Assembly: GCA_035275065.1 (NCBI GenBank)
Contig: DATENM010000061.1
Coordinates: 79,495 to 143,494 of the forward strand
DNA from: Blastocatellia bacterium
GTDB lineage: Bacteria; Acidobacteriota; Blastocatellia; UBA7656
Direction: 5' to 3'
DNA: 64,000 nt
The position numbers were made by a program, and so were the translations under genes. The notes beneath the pieces were generated by a model that saw nothing but the letters and a program-made list of their open reading frames with translations, was not told the DNA's origin and did not search any database. Below are positions 26,527 to 35,012 of the stretch, in pieces (the stretch's first letter is position 1; each line of letters starts with the position of its first letter).

Positions 26527-27648
26527 TCACGCAGCGATGGGCGTTTGCTCCATGTCTGCGCGCAGCTTTTCTGCCGCCGCGGCGGCGCGCGAGGTTTCCG
26601 CCTCGTCGCGGTAGAAGGTCAGCTTGCCGCTCTCGTCGTTCAAATCGACCACCACCACGTCGCCGAGCCGCACCTGCCCGGTGGCCGACAAATTCGCCAG
26701 CGGGTTGACGATGAAGCGCTCGACGGCGCGCTTCAGGTGACGCGCACCGTAGCGCAGCTCGATGCCTTCGCTCAACAGGAACTCTTTCGCCGTCTCGGTC
26801 GCCGTGATGTAGAAGCGCTCGCCGGTGCCTTCGTTGATGCGCTGCTGTACGGCGTGCAGCTCAAGGTCTAGAATCTTGCGCAGCTCTTCGTGCTTGAGGC
26901 TGCGGAAGACCACCGTCTTGTCTATGCGGTTCATGAACTCCGGCGAAAACTTGCGCCGCGCCGCTTCCGACGCCGTGCGGTAGATCTTCTGGTCGAGGTC
27001 GTTTTCGACCAGCTCTTTGCCGCGCGCCGGCGCGAAGCCGATTGAGCCGGTGATCAACTCGCTCATCTCCTGAGCGCCGAGGTTCGACGTCAGAAAGATC
27101 ATCGTCTGCGAGAAGTCCACCTTGCGGTTGTCGCCCAGGGTCAACGTCGCTTTGTCGAGCACGCCCAGCAGCAACTGCCAGAGCGCGTCGCTCGCCTTCT
27201 CGATCTCGTCGAACAGAACGAGAGTGAACGGGTTGGCCTCGGTGTGATACTTATCGAGGTTCTCCTGCGTCAGCATCGGCGCGGTCTCGCGGTGACCGAG
27301 GTAGCCCGGCGGCGAGCCGATCAGCTTGGCGATCTCATGCGAGTGCTGAAACTCCGCGCAATCGATCTTCACCACAGCGTTGCGCGTGCCGAAGAGGATT
27401 TCCGCCGCCGCTTCGACGACATGGGTCTTGCCCGAACCCGTCGGCCCGAGAAACAACATTGAGCCGAGCGGGCGCGTCGGGTTGGTCATCCCGGCGTGGA
27501 AAACCTGATACAGCGAAGTGATGCTGCGAATGCTGCGATCCTGGCCGATGACCCGAGCGCGCAAGCCTGCTTCAAATTCCATAGCGCGCGCACTCTTGAT
27601 CTCTGGATTGAGCGCGACCAACTTTCTTGCCTGAATACTGCTCGTCAT
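26527..27648 (-). CDS. Stand-alone AAA+ ATPase resembling the ClpB/ClpA D2 module
   Basis: 373-residue single-ring AAA+ protein. Motifs: Walker A GPTGSGKT (68-75), pore loop GSPPGYLGHRE (about 111-121; GYLG as in ClpB D2 GYVG), Walker B LVLFDEIEKA (143-152), sensor 1 MIFLTSNLGAQEM, Arg finger region RRKFSPEFMNRIDKTVVF, sensor 2 ELRYGARHLKRAVERFI, and a ClpB_D2-small domain. It lacks the N-domain, D1 ring and M-domain coiled coil of ClpB, and has no ClpP-binding IGF loop or ClpX zinc finger. It is therefore a separate disaggregase/unfoldase-like machine or regulator. A long 5' region (about 535 nt) precedes it and shares a 15-nt motif with the upstream region of the subtilase gene. Confidence 0.85.
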   Translation of the reverse strand: MTSSIQARKLVALNPEIKSARAMEFEAGLRARVIGQDRSIRSITSLYQVFHAGMTNPTRPLGSMLFLGPTGSGKTHVVEAAAEILFGTRNAVVKIDCAEFQHSHEIAKLIGSPPGYLGHRETAPMLTQENLDKYHTEANPFTLVLFDEIEKASDALWQLLLGVLDKATLTLGDNRKVDFSQTMIFLTSNLGAQEMSELITGSIGFAPARGKELVENDLDQKIYRTASEAARRKFSPEFMNRIDKTVVFRSLKHEELRKILDLELHAVQQRINEGTGERFYITATETAKEFLLSEGIELRYGARHLKRAVERFIVNPLANLSATGQVRLGDVVVVDLNDESGKLTFYRDEAETSRAAAAAEKLRADMEQTPIAA

Positions 27649-28183
27649 TTGACACCCCTCTTTCAGCGCCCCCGTACTTCCGACTGCCCCGTGTTGGTCT
27701 GTCGCTGATGCCTACCCAACCCGGCTCCCGTCCATTCCGTTTCAGCTGCACCGCGTTGCCTAACGGCACCGGCTGCGCTGACTCTATACACTCTGGCAAC
27801 TTTGATGCCCGTTCGCTTTCGCTGGTTTCCCGAGGGTTTTGTTGACTGTAGGCAGCCGACAGAGACGAGTTAAAGCTGTCTACGACACCGCTTATTAATG
27901 ATCTTCGGGTCAGGCTCGGTGAGCGGTGCCGAGCGAGTAACACAAAATCGCTGGTGAGATGACAAATCGCGTTACCTTTTTGGGGTAGCCGGTTGACGCT
28001 TTGCCGCGCCATTCATTCAAGCAGCAAGTTAAAAGCGTTTGCCAGGCGCGGACCGCCGTCAGGCCGTGTGCGGCTCGCGTGTGGCGCGCTTACCTGGCGG
28101 CACGCAATGGGCTATGATTAGCCGGTTCCAAATTGCCATAGGGGAGGCGTTGCGAGGCAATAGCTCGTCTACAGGAGGCAAAC
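27649..28183. other. Long divergent intergenic region
   Basis: 535 bases between the divergent AAA+ ATPase and SDR genes, with no convincing gene. It contains TGACAAATCGCGTTA at 27960-27974, shared with 33859-33873. The minus-strand leader of the ATPase gene holds possible hairpins (GTTGCC pairing with GGCAAC across about 27770-27815, and a GAAA-capped short stem). I could not match it to a known riboswitch class. Confidence 0.45.
27960..27974 (-). promoter_or_regulatory. Shared upstream motif TGACARATCGCGTTA, copy 1
   Basis: Read on the minus strand this is TAACGCGATTTGTCA, about 310 nt upstream of the AAA+ ATPase. The TTGTCA end could be a -35 box, with a poor -10 (TGTTAC) 17 nt further. 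The same motif and arrangement occur before the subtilase gene. Confidence 0.4.
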
Positions 28184-28963
28184 ATGAAGCTTGACGGCAA
28201 AGTGGCAATCATCACGGGCGGCGGGCATGGCATTGGGCGCGCCATCGCTTTACGTTTCGCGGCGGCGGGCGCCGGAGTCGTCGTCAGCGGCACGTCGGCT
28301 GAAGCGCTCGAAAAGACGGCGCGCGATCTCGAAGCGAGCGGCGCGCGCGCCATCAGCGTAATCGCCGACGTTGCCGACGAAGCGGCGGTCGAGCAACTCG
28401 TGGCGCAGACGCTCGCCGAATTCGGGCGCATAGACATACTGGTCAACAACGCCGGCATCGCCGGGCCGACCGCGCCTATCACAGAGGTCCGCCGCGAAGA
28501 CTGGGAGCGCACGCTGGCCGTCAACCTGACGGGCGCGTTCCTCTGCGCCAAGCACGCGCTGCCGCACATGATTGCGCGGCAGGACGGGCGCATCATCAAC
28601 ATTACTTCGATTGCCGGGTTGCAGGCGTACGCGCTGCGCAGCCCTTACTGCGCCTCGAAGTGGGCAATGATCGGGCTGACTCAGACGCTCGCCGAAGAAG
28701 CGGGACGGCACAACATCACGGCCAACGCCATCGCTCCCGGCCCGGTCAATGGCCCGCGCATCGAAGCGGTCATTCGCAATCGCGCCGCGCAAATGAATGT
28801 CACGGTCGAAGAGATGACGCGCCAGTACGTCGAGCCGACGGCGCTCAAACGCATGGTCGAAGAAGACGACATCGCGGCCCTCGCTCTGTTTCTGGCCGCG
28901 AACGAAGGCCGCAACATCACCGGCGAGACTTTCAATGTTTCGGGCGGCTACCGGCTGGCTTGA
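28184..28963 (+). CDS. SDR family NAD(P)-dependent oxidoreductase (FabG-like)
   Basis: 259-residue classical short-chain dehydrogenase. Cofactor loop TGGGHGIG (residues 11-18), LVNNAGIAGP, catalytic Ser142 in INITSIAG, and the intact dyad Tyr155/Lys159 in SPYCASKWA. The C-terminus ITGETFNVSGGYRLA follows the family pattern. The substrate is not identifiable; relatives reduce 3-oxoacyl or sugar-type carbonyls. A strong ribosome site AGGAGG sits 6 nt before the ATG. It converges with the HD-GYP gene, only 18 nt between the stops, without a hairpin. Compare with the SDR at 2158-2949, which lacks the dyad. Confidence 0.9.
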   Translation: MKLDGKVAIITGGGHGIGRAIALRFAAAGAGVVVSGTSAEALEKTARDLEASGARAISVIADVADEAAVEQLVAQTLAEFGRIDILVNNAGIAGPTAPITEVRREDWERTLAVNLTGAFLCAKHALPHMIARQDGRIINITSIAGLQAYALRSPYCASKWAMIGLTQTLAEEAGRHNITANAIAPGPVNGPRIEAVIRNRAAQMNVTVEEMTRQYVEPTALKRMVEEDDIAALALFLAANEGRNITGETFNVSGGYRLA

Positions 28964-28981
28964 GGAAGGGGCTAGCCCCTT

Positions 28982-31480
28982 TCACGAAGTAATCACGTTG
29001 ACGAAGCCGACGGGCGAATCGCTTGCCGGCGTGGGCAGGGGCGATTCCGCGGGGAGCGGCTGGCGGGCAATCTTGTTTTGCCGCATGGCCAGTGCGGCGG
29101 CGAGCAGCAATTCATCCATCGTCCGGCCATCGGCGGCACATTCGGCGACGCCGAAATTCAAGCCGACCTGCGCCAACAAACCGGGCCGCGCTTCGAGCTT
29201 GAGCGCCTCGATCTCGGCGCGCGCCCGCAAACCGAGCTCGCCGGCCTCGTCGCTGTTGTGGCCGTTGAGCAAGCAGATAAACTCGTCGCCGGCGATGCGG
29301 CTCAGCATCCCCGACTTGCCGATCACCCGCCGCAAGCGCCGCGCCGCTTCGGCGAGCATCTGGTCGCCGACCTGATAACCAAACGTGTCATTGACGGCGC
29401 GCATGCCCGCGAGATTGAACGAAAGCACGGTTAGCAATCCGCCCTGCGCTTGTGCTTCGGCCAGGTCTTGCGCGAAGCGCGCATACAACGCCCGCCCGTT
29501 CGGCAATCCCGTCAGCGCGTCGGTCTGCGCGCTCACCCTGGTCTGTTCGTAGAGCTGCGCATGCTGCAACGCCGTCGAAGCCAGCCGCGCCACCGATTCC
29601 AGCAAGTGCAAGTGGTCGCCGTTATAACCATCCAGGGTGCTGCTGTAGAGGGCGAGCGCGCCGATGGCCTCGTCGCCGCTCATCAGCGGATAGACTGCTG
29701 CCGTGCGATAGCCCGCTTCGCTGACGCCCAGCGTTTCTTGCAGGTCGAGCATTGGATCGGTGTTGCTCATGGCTCGCCCATTGATTACTACCCAGCCGGC
29801 AATGCCGTGGCCGGCGGCCAGACGGCTGCCGCGTATCCGCTCGGCGTGCTGGCCAAACACATAAGCCGCCACGCACGAATCATCCGGCTCGCGCAGATAG
29901 ATCGCGCAGGTCGTAAACGGAACGATGCGCTCGATGCGGTTGACCGTGAGCGTCACCACGTCGCGCACGTCGAGGCTGGCGCTGAAGGTCTGCGCCATCT
30001 CGTAAAGCGCCGCGACTTCCGCATGCGAGGCGTGAATCTGTTTGACGTAATCGGGCGGCTCGCTGACGGCCTGCGCCAATCCCGCCGCCGGTACGGCTTG
30101 CAGCGCGCTTTCCGACAGCCCCGCTTGCGTCGTCGGCGACAGCAACGGCGCGAGGCTCGCTTTGTGCGCCGCAATCTCCTGCTCGTACTGCGGCAGATTG
30201 CTCAGGAAGGCTTCAACCATCTGCGGATCGAATTGCGAGCCGGCGTACTGGCGCAGGAAAGCGCAGGCTTCGTCGCGCGTCATCGCCTTGCGATACTGGC
30301 GGTCTTCGCGCACCGCGTCGAAGCAATCTACGACCGTGAGGATGCGCGCCGTCATCGGAATCTGCTTGTCCTTCAGGCCATCGGGATAGCCCTTGCCGTC
30401 CCATCGCTCGTGGTGATGGCGGACGATGGGCACCACCGGATAAGGGAAGCCGACGCGCTCAAGAATCTGCGCGCCGACGACGGTGTGAATCTTCATCTTC
30501 TCGAACTCGGCGGCGGTCAGCTTGCCCGGCTTGTTGAGGATGTAATCGGGCACGGCGATCTTGCCGACATCGTGCAGCAGCGCGCCTGCCTTGAGCGCCT
30601 CGATATCCAGCTCGCTCAGGCCGAAATGGCGCGCCAGGCCCGTAGCGTAGACCTGCACGCGATAGACGTGGTCGTGCGTCACCTGATCTTTCGCATCAAT
30701 GGCTGTCGCTAAGGCTTCGACCGTCGCCAGGTGCATGCGGCTGATGCGCTCGCTGGCGCGGGCGCGTTCGTCGGCCTGCTTGAAGTAGAAGTGGCAGGTG
30801 GCAAAGATCACCGCCACAAACGGCCCGGCGGCGAGCAGCGACGTGATGCCATAATTCTTGATGCCCAGGTAAATGATCCCGGCAGCCGAGGCGCTGGCGG
30901 TGTAGGTGACAATCGCCCACGAATAGTTCGCCCACCACAGCTTGACCAGAGAGGTGCGCCGCTTGAACGATTGGTGAAGCGCCAGCAGCGCGGTGTTCAA
31001 CAAGAAATGCAGCAGGGCAAACAGCAGCAGCGCGCCGAGCAGCGCTGCCTGGCTGAACAGATCGTTGCGGCGCAGCCACTCCAGCTCGCGCTCGAAAAAA
31101 TTGGCGGAGAGAAAAACCGCAATGGCCATCAACGCCGGGCCGCCCAGGCGGCTCGTCCAGCGCTGCGATAGTCTGTAGGAAGCGCTGAAAGCGTCGGTGA
31201 CGCCGACCAGTGTGGCGGCGGGCGCGCCCAGGAAAAGCGCGCTGAGATACATAAAGATGTCGCCGGGCGTGATGATGACCTGTGTGCTAGGAACGCGCAC
31301 CGGCCGCAGGCCAGCGAGATATACCACAACCATCAAGGCGGCTACTTCAAGTCCTCTGACTTGATCCATGCGCGCGAGGCTGACGACCGCGCCTGACACC
31401 GCAACGGCGCCGCCTAAGGTGGTCAGCCACCAGTAAGCGCGCGCGCCGCGGTTGTAGTCCGACATATCAATCCATCGCAT
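28982..31480 (-). CDS. Membrane HD-GYP / GAF / GGDEF c-di-GMP protein
   Basis: 832-residue signalling protein. The N-terminal about 230 residues form a multi-helix membrane domain of MASE type. An HD-GYP phosphodiesterase domain follows (about 245-420; HDHVYRVQVYA, HDVGK at 303-307, HHHERWDGKGYPDG with GYP at 364-366), all catalytic motifs present. Then a GAF sensor (about 480-640) and a GGDEF domain (about 650-810). The GGDEF signature reads SRIAGDEF, Ala for the first Gly, and no RxxD inhibitory site is seen. The phosphodiesterase half should therefore be active, while cyclase activity is uncertain. It follows the subtilase gene by about 81 nt on the same strand. Start 31480 has GAGG 7 nt upstream. 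Confidence 0.9.
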   Translation of the reverse strand: MRWIDMSDYNRGARAYWWLTTLGGAVAVSGAVVSLARMDQVRGLEVAALMVVVYLAGLRPVRVPSTQVIITPGDIFMYLSALFLGAPAATLVGVTDAFSASYRLSQRWTSRLGGPALMAIAVFLSANFFERELEWLRRNDLFSQAALLGALLLFALLHFLLNTALLALHQSFKRRTSLVKLWWANYSWAIVTYTASASAAGIIYLGIKNYGITSLLAAGPFVAVIFATCHFYFKQADERARASERISRMHLATVEALATAIDAKDQVTHDHVYRVQVYATGLARHFGLSELDIEALKAGALLHDVGKIAVPDYILNKPGKLTAAEFEKMKIHTVVGAQILERVGFPYPVVPIVRHHHERWDGKGYPDGLKDKQIPMTARILTVVDCFDAVREDRQYRKAMTRDEACAFLRQYAGSQFDPQMVEAFLSNLPQYEQEIAAHKASLAPLLSPTTQAGLSESALQAVPAAGLAQAVSEPPDYVKQIHASHAEVAALYEMAQTFSASLDVRDVVTLTVNRIERIVPFTTCAIYLREPDDSCVAAYVFGQHAERIRGSRLAAGHGIAGWVVINGRAMSNTDPMLDLQETLGVSEAGYRTAAVYPLMSGDEAIGALALYSSTLDGYNGDHLHLLESVARLASTALQHAQLYEQTRVSAQTDALTGLPNGRALYARFAQDLAEAQAQGGLLTVLSFNLAGMRAVNDTFGYQVGDQMLAEAARRLRRVIGKSGMLSRIAGDEFICLLNGHNSDEAGELGLRARAEIEALKLEARPGLLAQVGLNFGVAECAADGRTMDELLLAAALAMRQNKIARQPLPAESPLPTPASDSPVGFVNVITS

Positions 31481-31561
31481 ATCCTCAAACTTCTATGAGG
31501 CTTCAGCAGAGGTCGGGAGCCTCAGATCATTCGCATCTGCCTGCGCTCACCCTTTCTTTAA

Positions 31562-33652
31562 TTATGGCTCACCGATATTGCTCGACTCTGCTAACGTCAT
31601 GCCGTTTGCCAGCAAGAAGCCTTCGGCCAGCGTCATGCCATTGGCCAGCAGAAAGCCTTCGGCCAGTGTCATGCCGTTTGCCAGCAGGAAGCCTTCGGCC
31701 AGTGTCATGCCGTTTGCCAGCAAGAAGCCCTCGGCCAGCGTCATGCCTTCGGCCAGCGTCATCCCCTGGCCGGCAGTCAGGCCGGCGGCAATGGCGGTGC
31801 CGGTGATGAAGATGCCGCTCGTGCCGGCGATGAGGTCCGCGTCAATTATTCCAGAGGTGGTCAACTGGACGTTCAGAATCGGGTCTTCGTTGACCGTGAC
31901 ACTGCTGCGCACCCAGACAAGCGCCGGGTTATAGAAAGCCTGATAGCGTTTGAACAACTCCTGGCCGGCAAGCAGGTGCGAGCCGCCGGCGAAGATGTAC
32001 CTGCCCCACGCAACGCTCTGGCCGGCGATGCTGGAAACCGGCGTCGGCATAACGGCATTGCGCGCCAGCAGCGTGTCGCCGACATGGATTGTCCCCTGAG
32101 CGACTGCCTGCGCGATGTCTTGGCGTAAGACGCCCGCCAGACGTGTCGCGCCTTCGATGTTCAACAGGCCCGCGCCCTGCTGCACGAGGTTGGCATCGGC
32201 CACCTGCTGTGCGGTGTATTGCAGGATCGCCTTGACGAGCGGCGGCGTCAGGCCGGGGTTCTTTTGCAGCAGCAACGCAACGGCTCCCGCGACCACCGGC
32301 GAGGCGATTGAAGTACCGCTCAACTGCATGAAGGCCGCGGTGCCCGTCCCGCTGATGTGTAGCTGCGGATAGTTGCTCACCAGCCACGAGCCTTTCGACT
32401 CCGCCGCGACGATGCGGTTGCCGGGCGCGAGCAGGTCGGGCTTGAGCAGGTGGTCGTAATGATTGACGCCCGCGGCGTCCGTGGTGTGGCTGCGCGTCGG
32501 CCCGCGCGAGCTGAAATAGGTGACCGATTCGTCGCCGCGCCCGTCCGTCTGATGCGTGTTGGCGGCGCCGACGGTGATGACCGTCGGGTCATTGCCCGGC
32601 GCGGCAATCGTGCCGTAGGCTTCCATGCCGTTGATCTGGCCATAATTGCCGGCGGCGGCAACGACGGTGATGCCTGCGGCGACCGCCCGCCGCACGGCGC
32701 GGCACAGCGGGTCGGTCACATAAGATTCCGTGGACGACGCGCCGAGGCTCAGGTTCATCACCTTGATGTTCTTCGACGCGCGGTTGGCGATGACCCAGTC
32801 AATGCCGGCGATGACGTCGCTCGCCTGCCCCAGGCCGCGCCCGTCCAGCACGCGCACATCGATCAGGTTGGCGCCGGGCGCGATGCCTTCATAGCCGCGG
32901 GCGCTGCCGCTGCCGGGGTTGCGCCCGGCGGCGGCGGCGGCGACGTGCGAGCCGTGGCCATAGCCGTCTTTGTTCGGGCTGAGAATCGGCAGCAAGCCGC
33001 CGAGGATGCCCAGCAGACCTTCAAAAACCGCCAGATTGGTGTTGCTGGAAACGATGTCGGTCGTCGCCGTCACCCGCGAGAGTCCCAGCAGGCCGCCAAA
33101 CTCATTGTGGCTGGACATGATGCCGGAATCGAGAATGGCGATGCCGACGCCGCTGCCATCGAGGCCGCTGAAGCTGGCGGTCAAAGGCTTGTAGGTGCGC
33201 AAGAGGTCGGCGCCGGTGGCGACTTCCAGATGGCTGGCGCTCTGCTGTGCCAGATGATCCGCCGTGATGCGCTCGACATCTGCGCGCCCCGCGATGTTCA
33301 GCAACTGGCTCTTCGGCAATTCGGCCAGCAGCCCATCAATCGAGGTGAACTGGCGCACCACCGTGCCGCCGGCTGCGGTGATGGCCGAACGCAGCGCCGA
33401 GGTCACCGCGCCGTTGCTCTGAACCAGGGCGCGCACCGTCTGCCGCAACGAGTTTGACCAGACCAGCGAGTCGTTGCTGGTGAGCGCCTGTTGCAAGGCG
33501 ACTGACAGCTTATAGATAGGGGATGGGGATTGCGCATGCGAGCGCGGCAGTGGCAGCGTCAGACTCAATAACGCCAGGATCATTCCCAGCGCTACCACCG
33601 AGCGGGCGCGGCGCAGATTTGAGCTGACAGCAAGGGCTAATGTCTTTATCAT
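31562..33652 (-). CDS. Secreted subtilisin-family (S8) serine protease with 12-residue tandem repeats
   Basis: 696-residue secreted S8 peptidase. A hydrophobic signal helix spans about residues 19-40 (VVALGMILALLSLTLPLPRSHA). Then come an inhibitor-I9-like propeptide (to about 150) and the catalytic domain, with Asp175 in AILDSGI, His236 in GHGSHVAAAA, oxyanion Asn336 in AAAGNYG and Ser448 in SGTSIASP. The C-terminus carries an exact-register tandem repeat of GMTLAEGFLLAN (four full 12-residue units plus a half unit), encoded by 36-bp DNA repeats at 31596-31775. ATG 33652 is used; a GTG seven codons earlier is less likely. The minus-strand leader contains an AACCGG-TTAGCC-CCGGTT hairpin plus T-run about 50 nt before the start. 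Confidence 0.9.
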   Translation of the reverse strand: MIKTLALAVSSNLRRARSVVALGMILALLSLTLPLPRSHAQSPSPIYKLSVALQQALTSNDSLVWSNSLRQTVRALVQSNGAVTSALRSAITAAGGTVVRQFTSIDGLLAELPKSQLLNIAGRADVERITADHLAQQSASHLEVATGADLLRTYKPLTASFSGLDGSGVGIAILDSGIMSSHNEFGGLLGLSRVTATTDIVSSNTNLAVFEGLLGILGGLLPILSPNKDGYGHGSHVAAAAAGRNPGSGSARGYEGIAPGANLIDVRVLDGRGLGQASDVIAGIDWVIANRASKNIKVMNLSLGASSTESYVTDPLCRAVRRAVAAGITVVAAAGNYGQINGMEAYGTIAAPGNDPTVITVGAANTHQTDGRGDESVTYFSSRGPTRSHTTDAAGVNHYDHLLKPDLLAPGNRIVAAESKGSWLVSNYPQLHISGTGTAAFMQLSGTSIASPVVAGAVALLLQKNPGLTPPLVKAILQYTAQQVADANLVQQGAGLLNIEGATRLAGVLRQDIAQAVAQGTIHVGDTLLARNAVMPTPVSSIAGQSVAWGRYIFAGGSHLLAGQELFKRYQAFYNPALVWVRSSVTVNEDPILNVQLTTSGIIDADLIAGTSGIFITGTAIAAGLTAGQGMTLAEGMTLAEGFLLANGMTLAEGFLLANGMTLAEGFLLANGMTLAEGFLLANGMTLAESSNIGEP
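31596..31775. repeat. 36-bp in-frame tandem repeats in the subtilase gene
   Basis: Unit starts at 31596, 31632, 31668, 31704 and 31740, exactly 36 bp apart, with a further half-step at 31758. Units differ by a few synonymous or third-base changes. Each encodes two hexads, GMTLAE and GFLLAN. Confidence 0.95.
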
Positions 33653-34144
33653 CACAAGCGTCCTCTTCCTCACGACTACCTGAAACTGAGCCTAAAAACC
33701 GGGGCTAACCGGTTGGCCTATGAGCAAGCCTGGTGCCAGAGGCTCGGGTTTCTCGACGACTGTCGGCGTAAACCCACATCGCCTTGAAAACAGGCCGCTT
33801 ATCGCTTGTTTAGATCATCCGCAGGGGATTCCCTGATGACACCTGTTAGTCGGCAAGTTGACAGATCGCGTTAGTCAAATTGACCGGCAGCCTGACCGGG
33901 TCTCAGCGAAACGGCTGGCCCTTATTTTAATTGGGGTTATGTCTCCGACAGCTTCGCGGGTAGGCGCTTTATAGCCCAACTACGACGTGTAAAGTAAAAT
34001 ATACTACTAAGTCAATAAGCCGGCGCTGAGCCTCAGGCGCGACGGCCCATCTTAGGCGCTCAGGTTGACCTGGACGGCTAGATTCAGTTCACCGCAGCCG
34101 GCTACCCAAGCCCTGGGTTTTGCGTTAGAGTTCATCCGTTAACG
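33653..34144. other. Divergent intergenic region upstream of the subtilase and ubiE-type genes
   Basis: 492 bases. On the minus strand, the leader of the subtilase has several potential stems: GGGTTT with AAACCC, GCCT with AGGC, and AACCGG-TTAGCC-CCGGTT followed by T's at about 33696-33715, which could attenuate transcription. The motif TGACAGATCGCGTTA is at 33859-33873. The part 33990-34060 is A+T-richer. No gene recognised. Confidence 0.45.
33859..33873 (-). promoter_or_regulatory. Shared upstream motif TGACARATCGCGTTA, copy 2
   Basis: Minus-strand TAACGCGATCTGTCA, about 210 nt upstream of the subtilase start. Followed after 17 nt by TGTCAT, paralleling the copy before the AAA+ ATPase. Both are followed by an AAGCG(A)TAAGCGG-like stretch. 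Confidence 0.4.
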
Positions 34145-34891
34145 ATGAAGCCGACAGAGAAACTCGATCTAAAAGAGCATATCGCCTCGAAGGAGAAGAA
34201 GCAGCGCTACGTCAATCGCCTGTTTGAAACGATTGCCGCGCGCTATGACTTCTTCACCGCCTTCATGTCTTATGGCATGGATCGCGGCTGGAAGCGCGAG
34301 ATGATCCGCATGCTCAAGCTTAAAGGCGGCGAGGCGACGCTCGACATCGCCTGCGGCACCGGCGACATTACCTTTATGACCGCCGCGCAGTTGAGCACGG
34401 GCCGGGCAGTCGGGCTCGACATCACCCAGGCGATGCTGCGGATTGCCGAGCGCAAGCGCCGCGAGCGGCAGGTCGCCAACCTCTGCTTTCATCGCGGCGA
34501 CATCATGCACCTGCCGTTTGCCGATCAAACGTTTGATTGCGTGACCGGCGGCTACGCGCTGCGCAACGTGCCGGACGTGGCGGGCGCGCTCCTAGAGATC
34601 AAGCGGGTGTTGAAACCGGGCGGGCGTTTGCTGTCGCTCGATTTCGGCCACCCGTCGAACCGGCTTTATCGCCGCGCCTACCTGCGCTATCTCTCGGTTG
34701 TCGGCTCGCTGGTCGGCTTAGCCATGCATGGCGATGCCGACACCTATCGCTATATCCCCGAAACCTTGAAGCTCTACCCCGGTCAGCGCGGCGTCTGCCG
34801 GATGATGCAAGAGACCGGCTTTGTTGACGCAGGCTTCCGCGAATTCGGCGGCGGCATCATGGCGATCAACTACGGCACGCGTCCTTCCTAG
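34145..34891 (+). CDS. ubiE: UbiE/MenG-type quinone methyltransferase
   Basis: 248-residue SAM-dependent class I methyltransferase that matches the UbiE/MenG family, which methylates demethylmenaquinone or 2-polyprenyl-benzoquinol in respiratory quinone synthesis. Seen: the N-terminal family box VNRLFETIAARYDFFTAFMSYGMDRGWKR region, the SAM motif I DIACGTGDIT, the acidic motif VGLDITQAML, the D-x-x-x-LPFAD box (GDIMHLPFADQTFDCV), GYALRNVPD and the signature tail region (YPGQRGVCRMMQETGF, NYGTRPS). The organism probably uses menaquinone, so the menG role is more likely. No strong ribosome site is visible. Alone, and divergent from the subtilase gene. Confidence 0.88.
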   Translation: MKPTEKLDLKEHIASKEKKQRYVNRLFETIAARYDFFTAFMSYGMDRGWKREMIRMLKLKGGEATLDIACGTGDITFMTAAQLSTGRAVGLDITQAMLRIAERKRRERQVANLCFHRGDIMHLPFADQTFDCVTGGYALRNVPDVAGALLEIKRVLKPGGRLLSLDFGHPSNRLYRRAYLRYLSVVGSLVGLAMHGDADTYRYIPETLKLYPGQRGVCRMMQETGFVDAGFREFGGGIMAINYGTRPS

Positions 34892-35012
34892 CTTGTGCAG
34901 TAATTTGACAGTTCGCCGTCACACCATTCGGTCATTCGGCCAGGGGTGCTGCCAATAGCCTCCCCGCTTCGGGTAAGACAACTGCCGCGCTAAACAAATT
35001 TCGCACGTCCCG

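Noticed and set aside
27649..27960. c-di-GMP-I (GEMM) riboswitch in the AAA+ ATPase leader or the subtilase leader
   Set aside because: A GAAA-capped stem and a CAAAG are present, but the conserved GACGCAAAGCC-type core and tetraloop receptor are not; two attempts at alignment failed.
34892..35012. tRNA or riboswitch between the ubiE-type gene and the GGDEF/EAL gene
   Set aside because: No T-loop-like GTTCGAATC, no acceptor stem and no recognisable riboswitch core.
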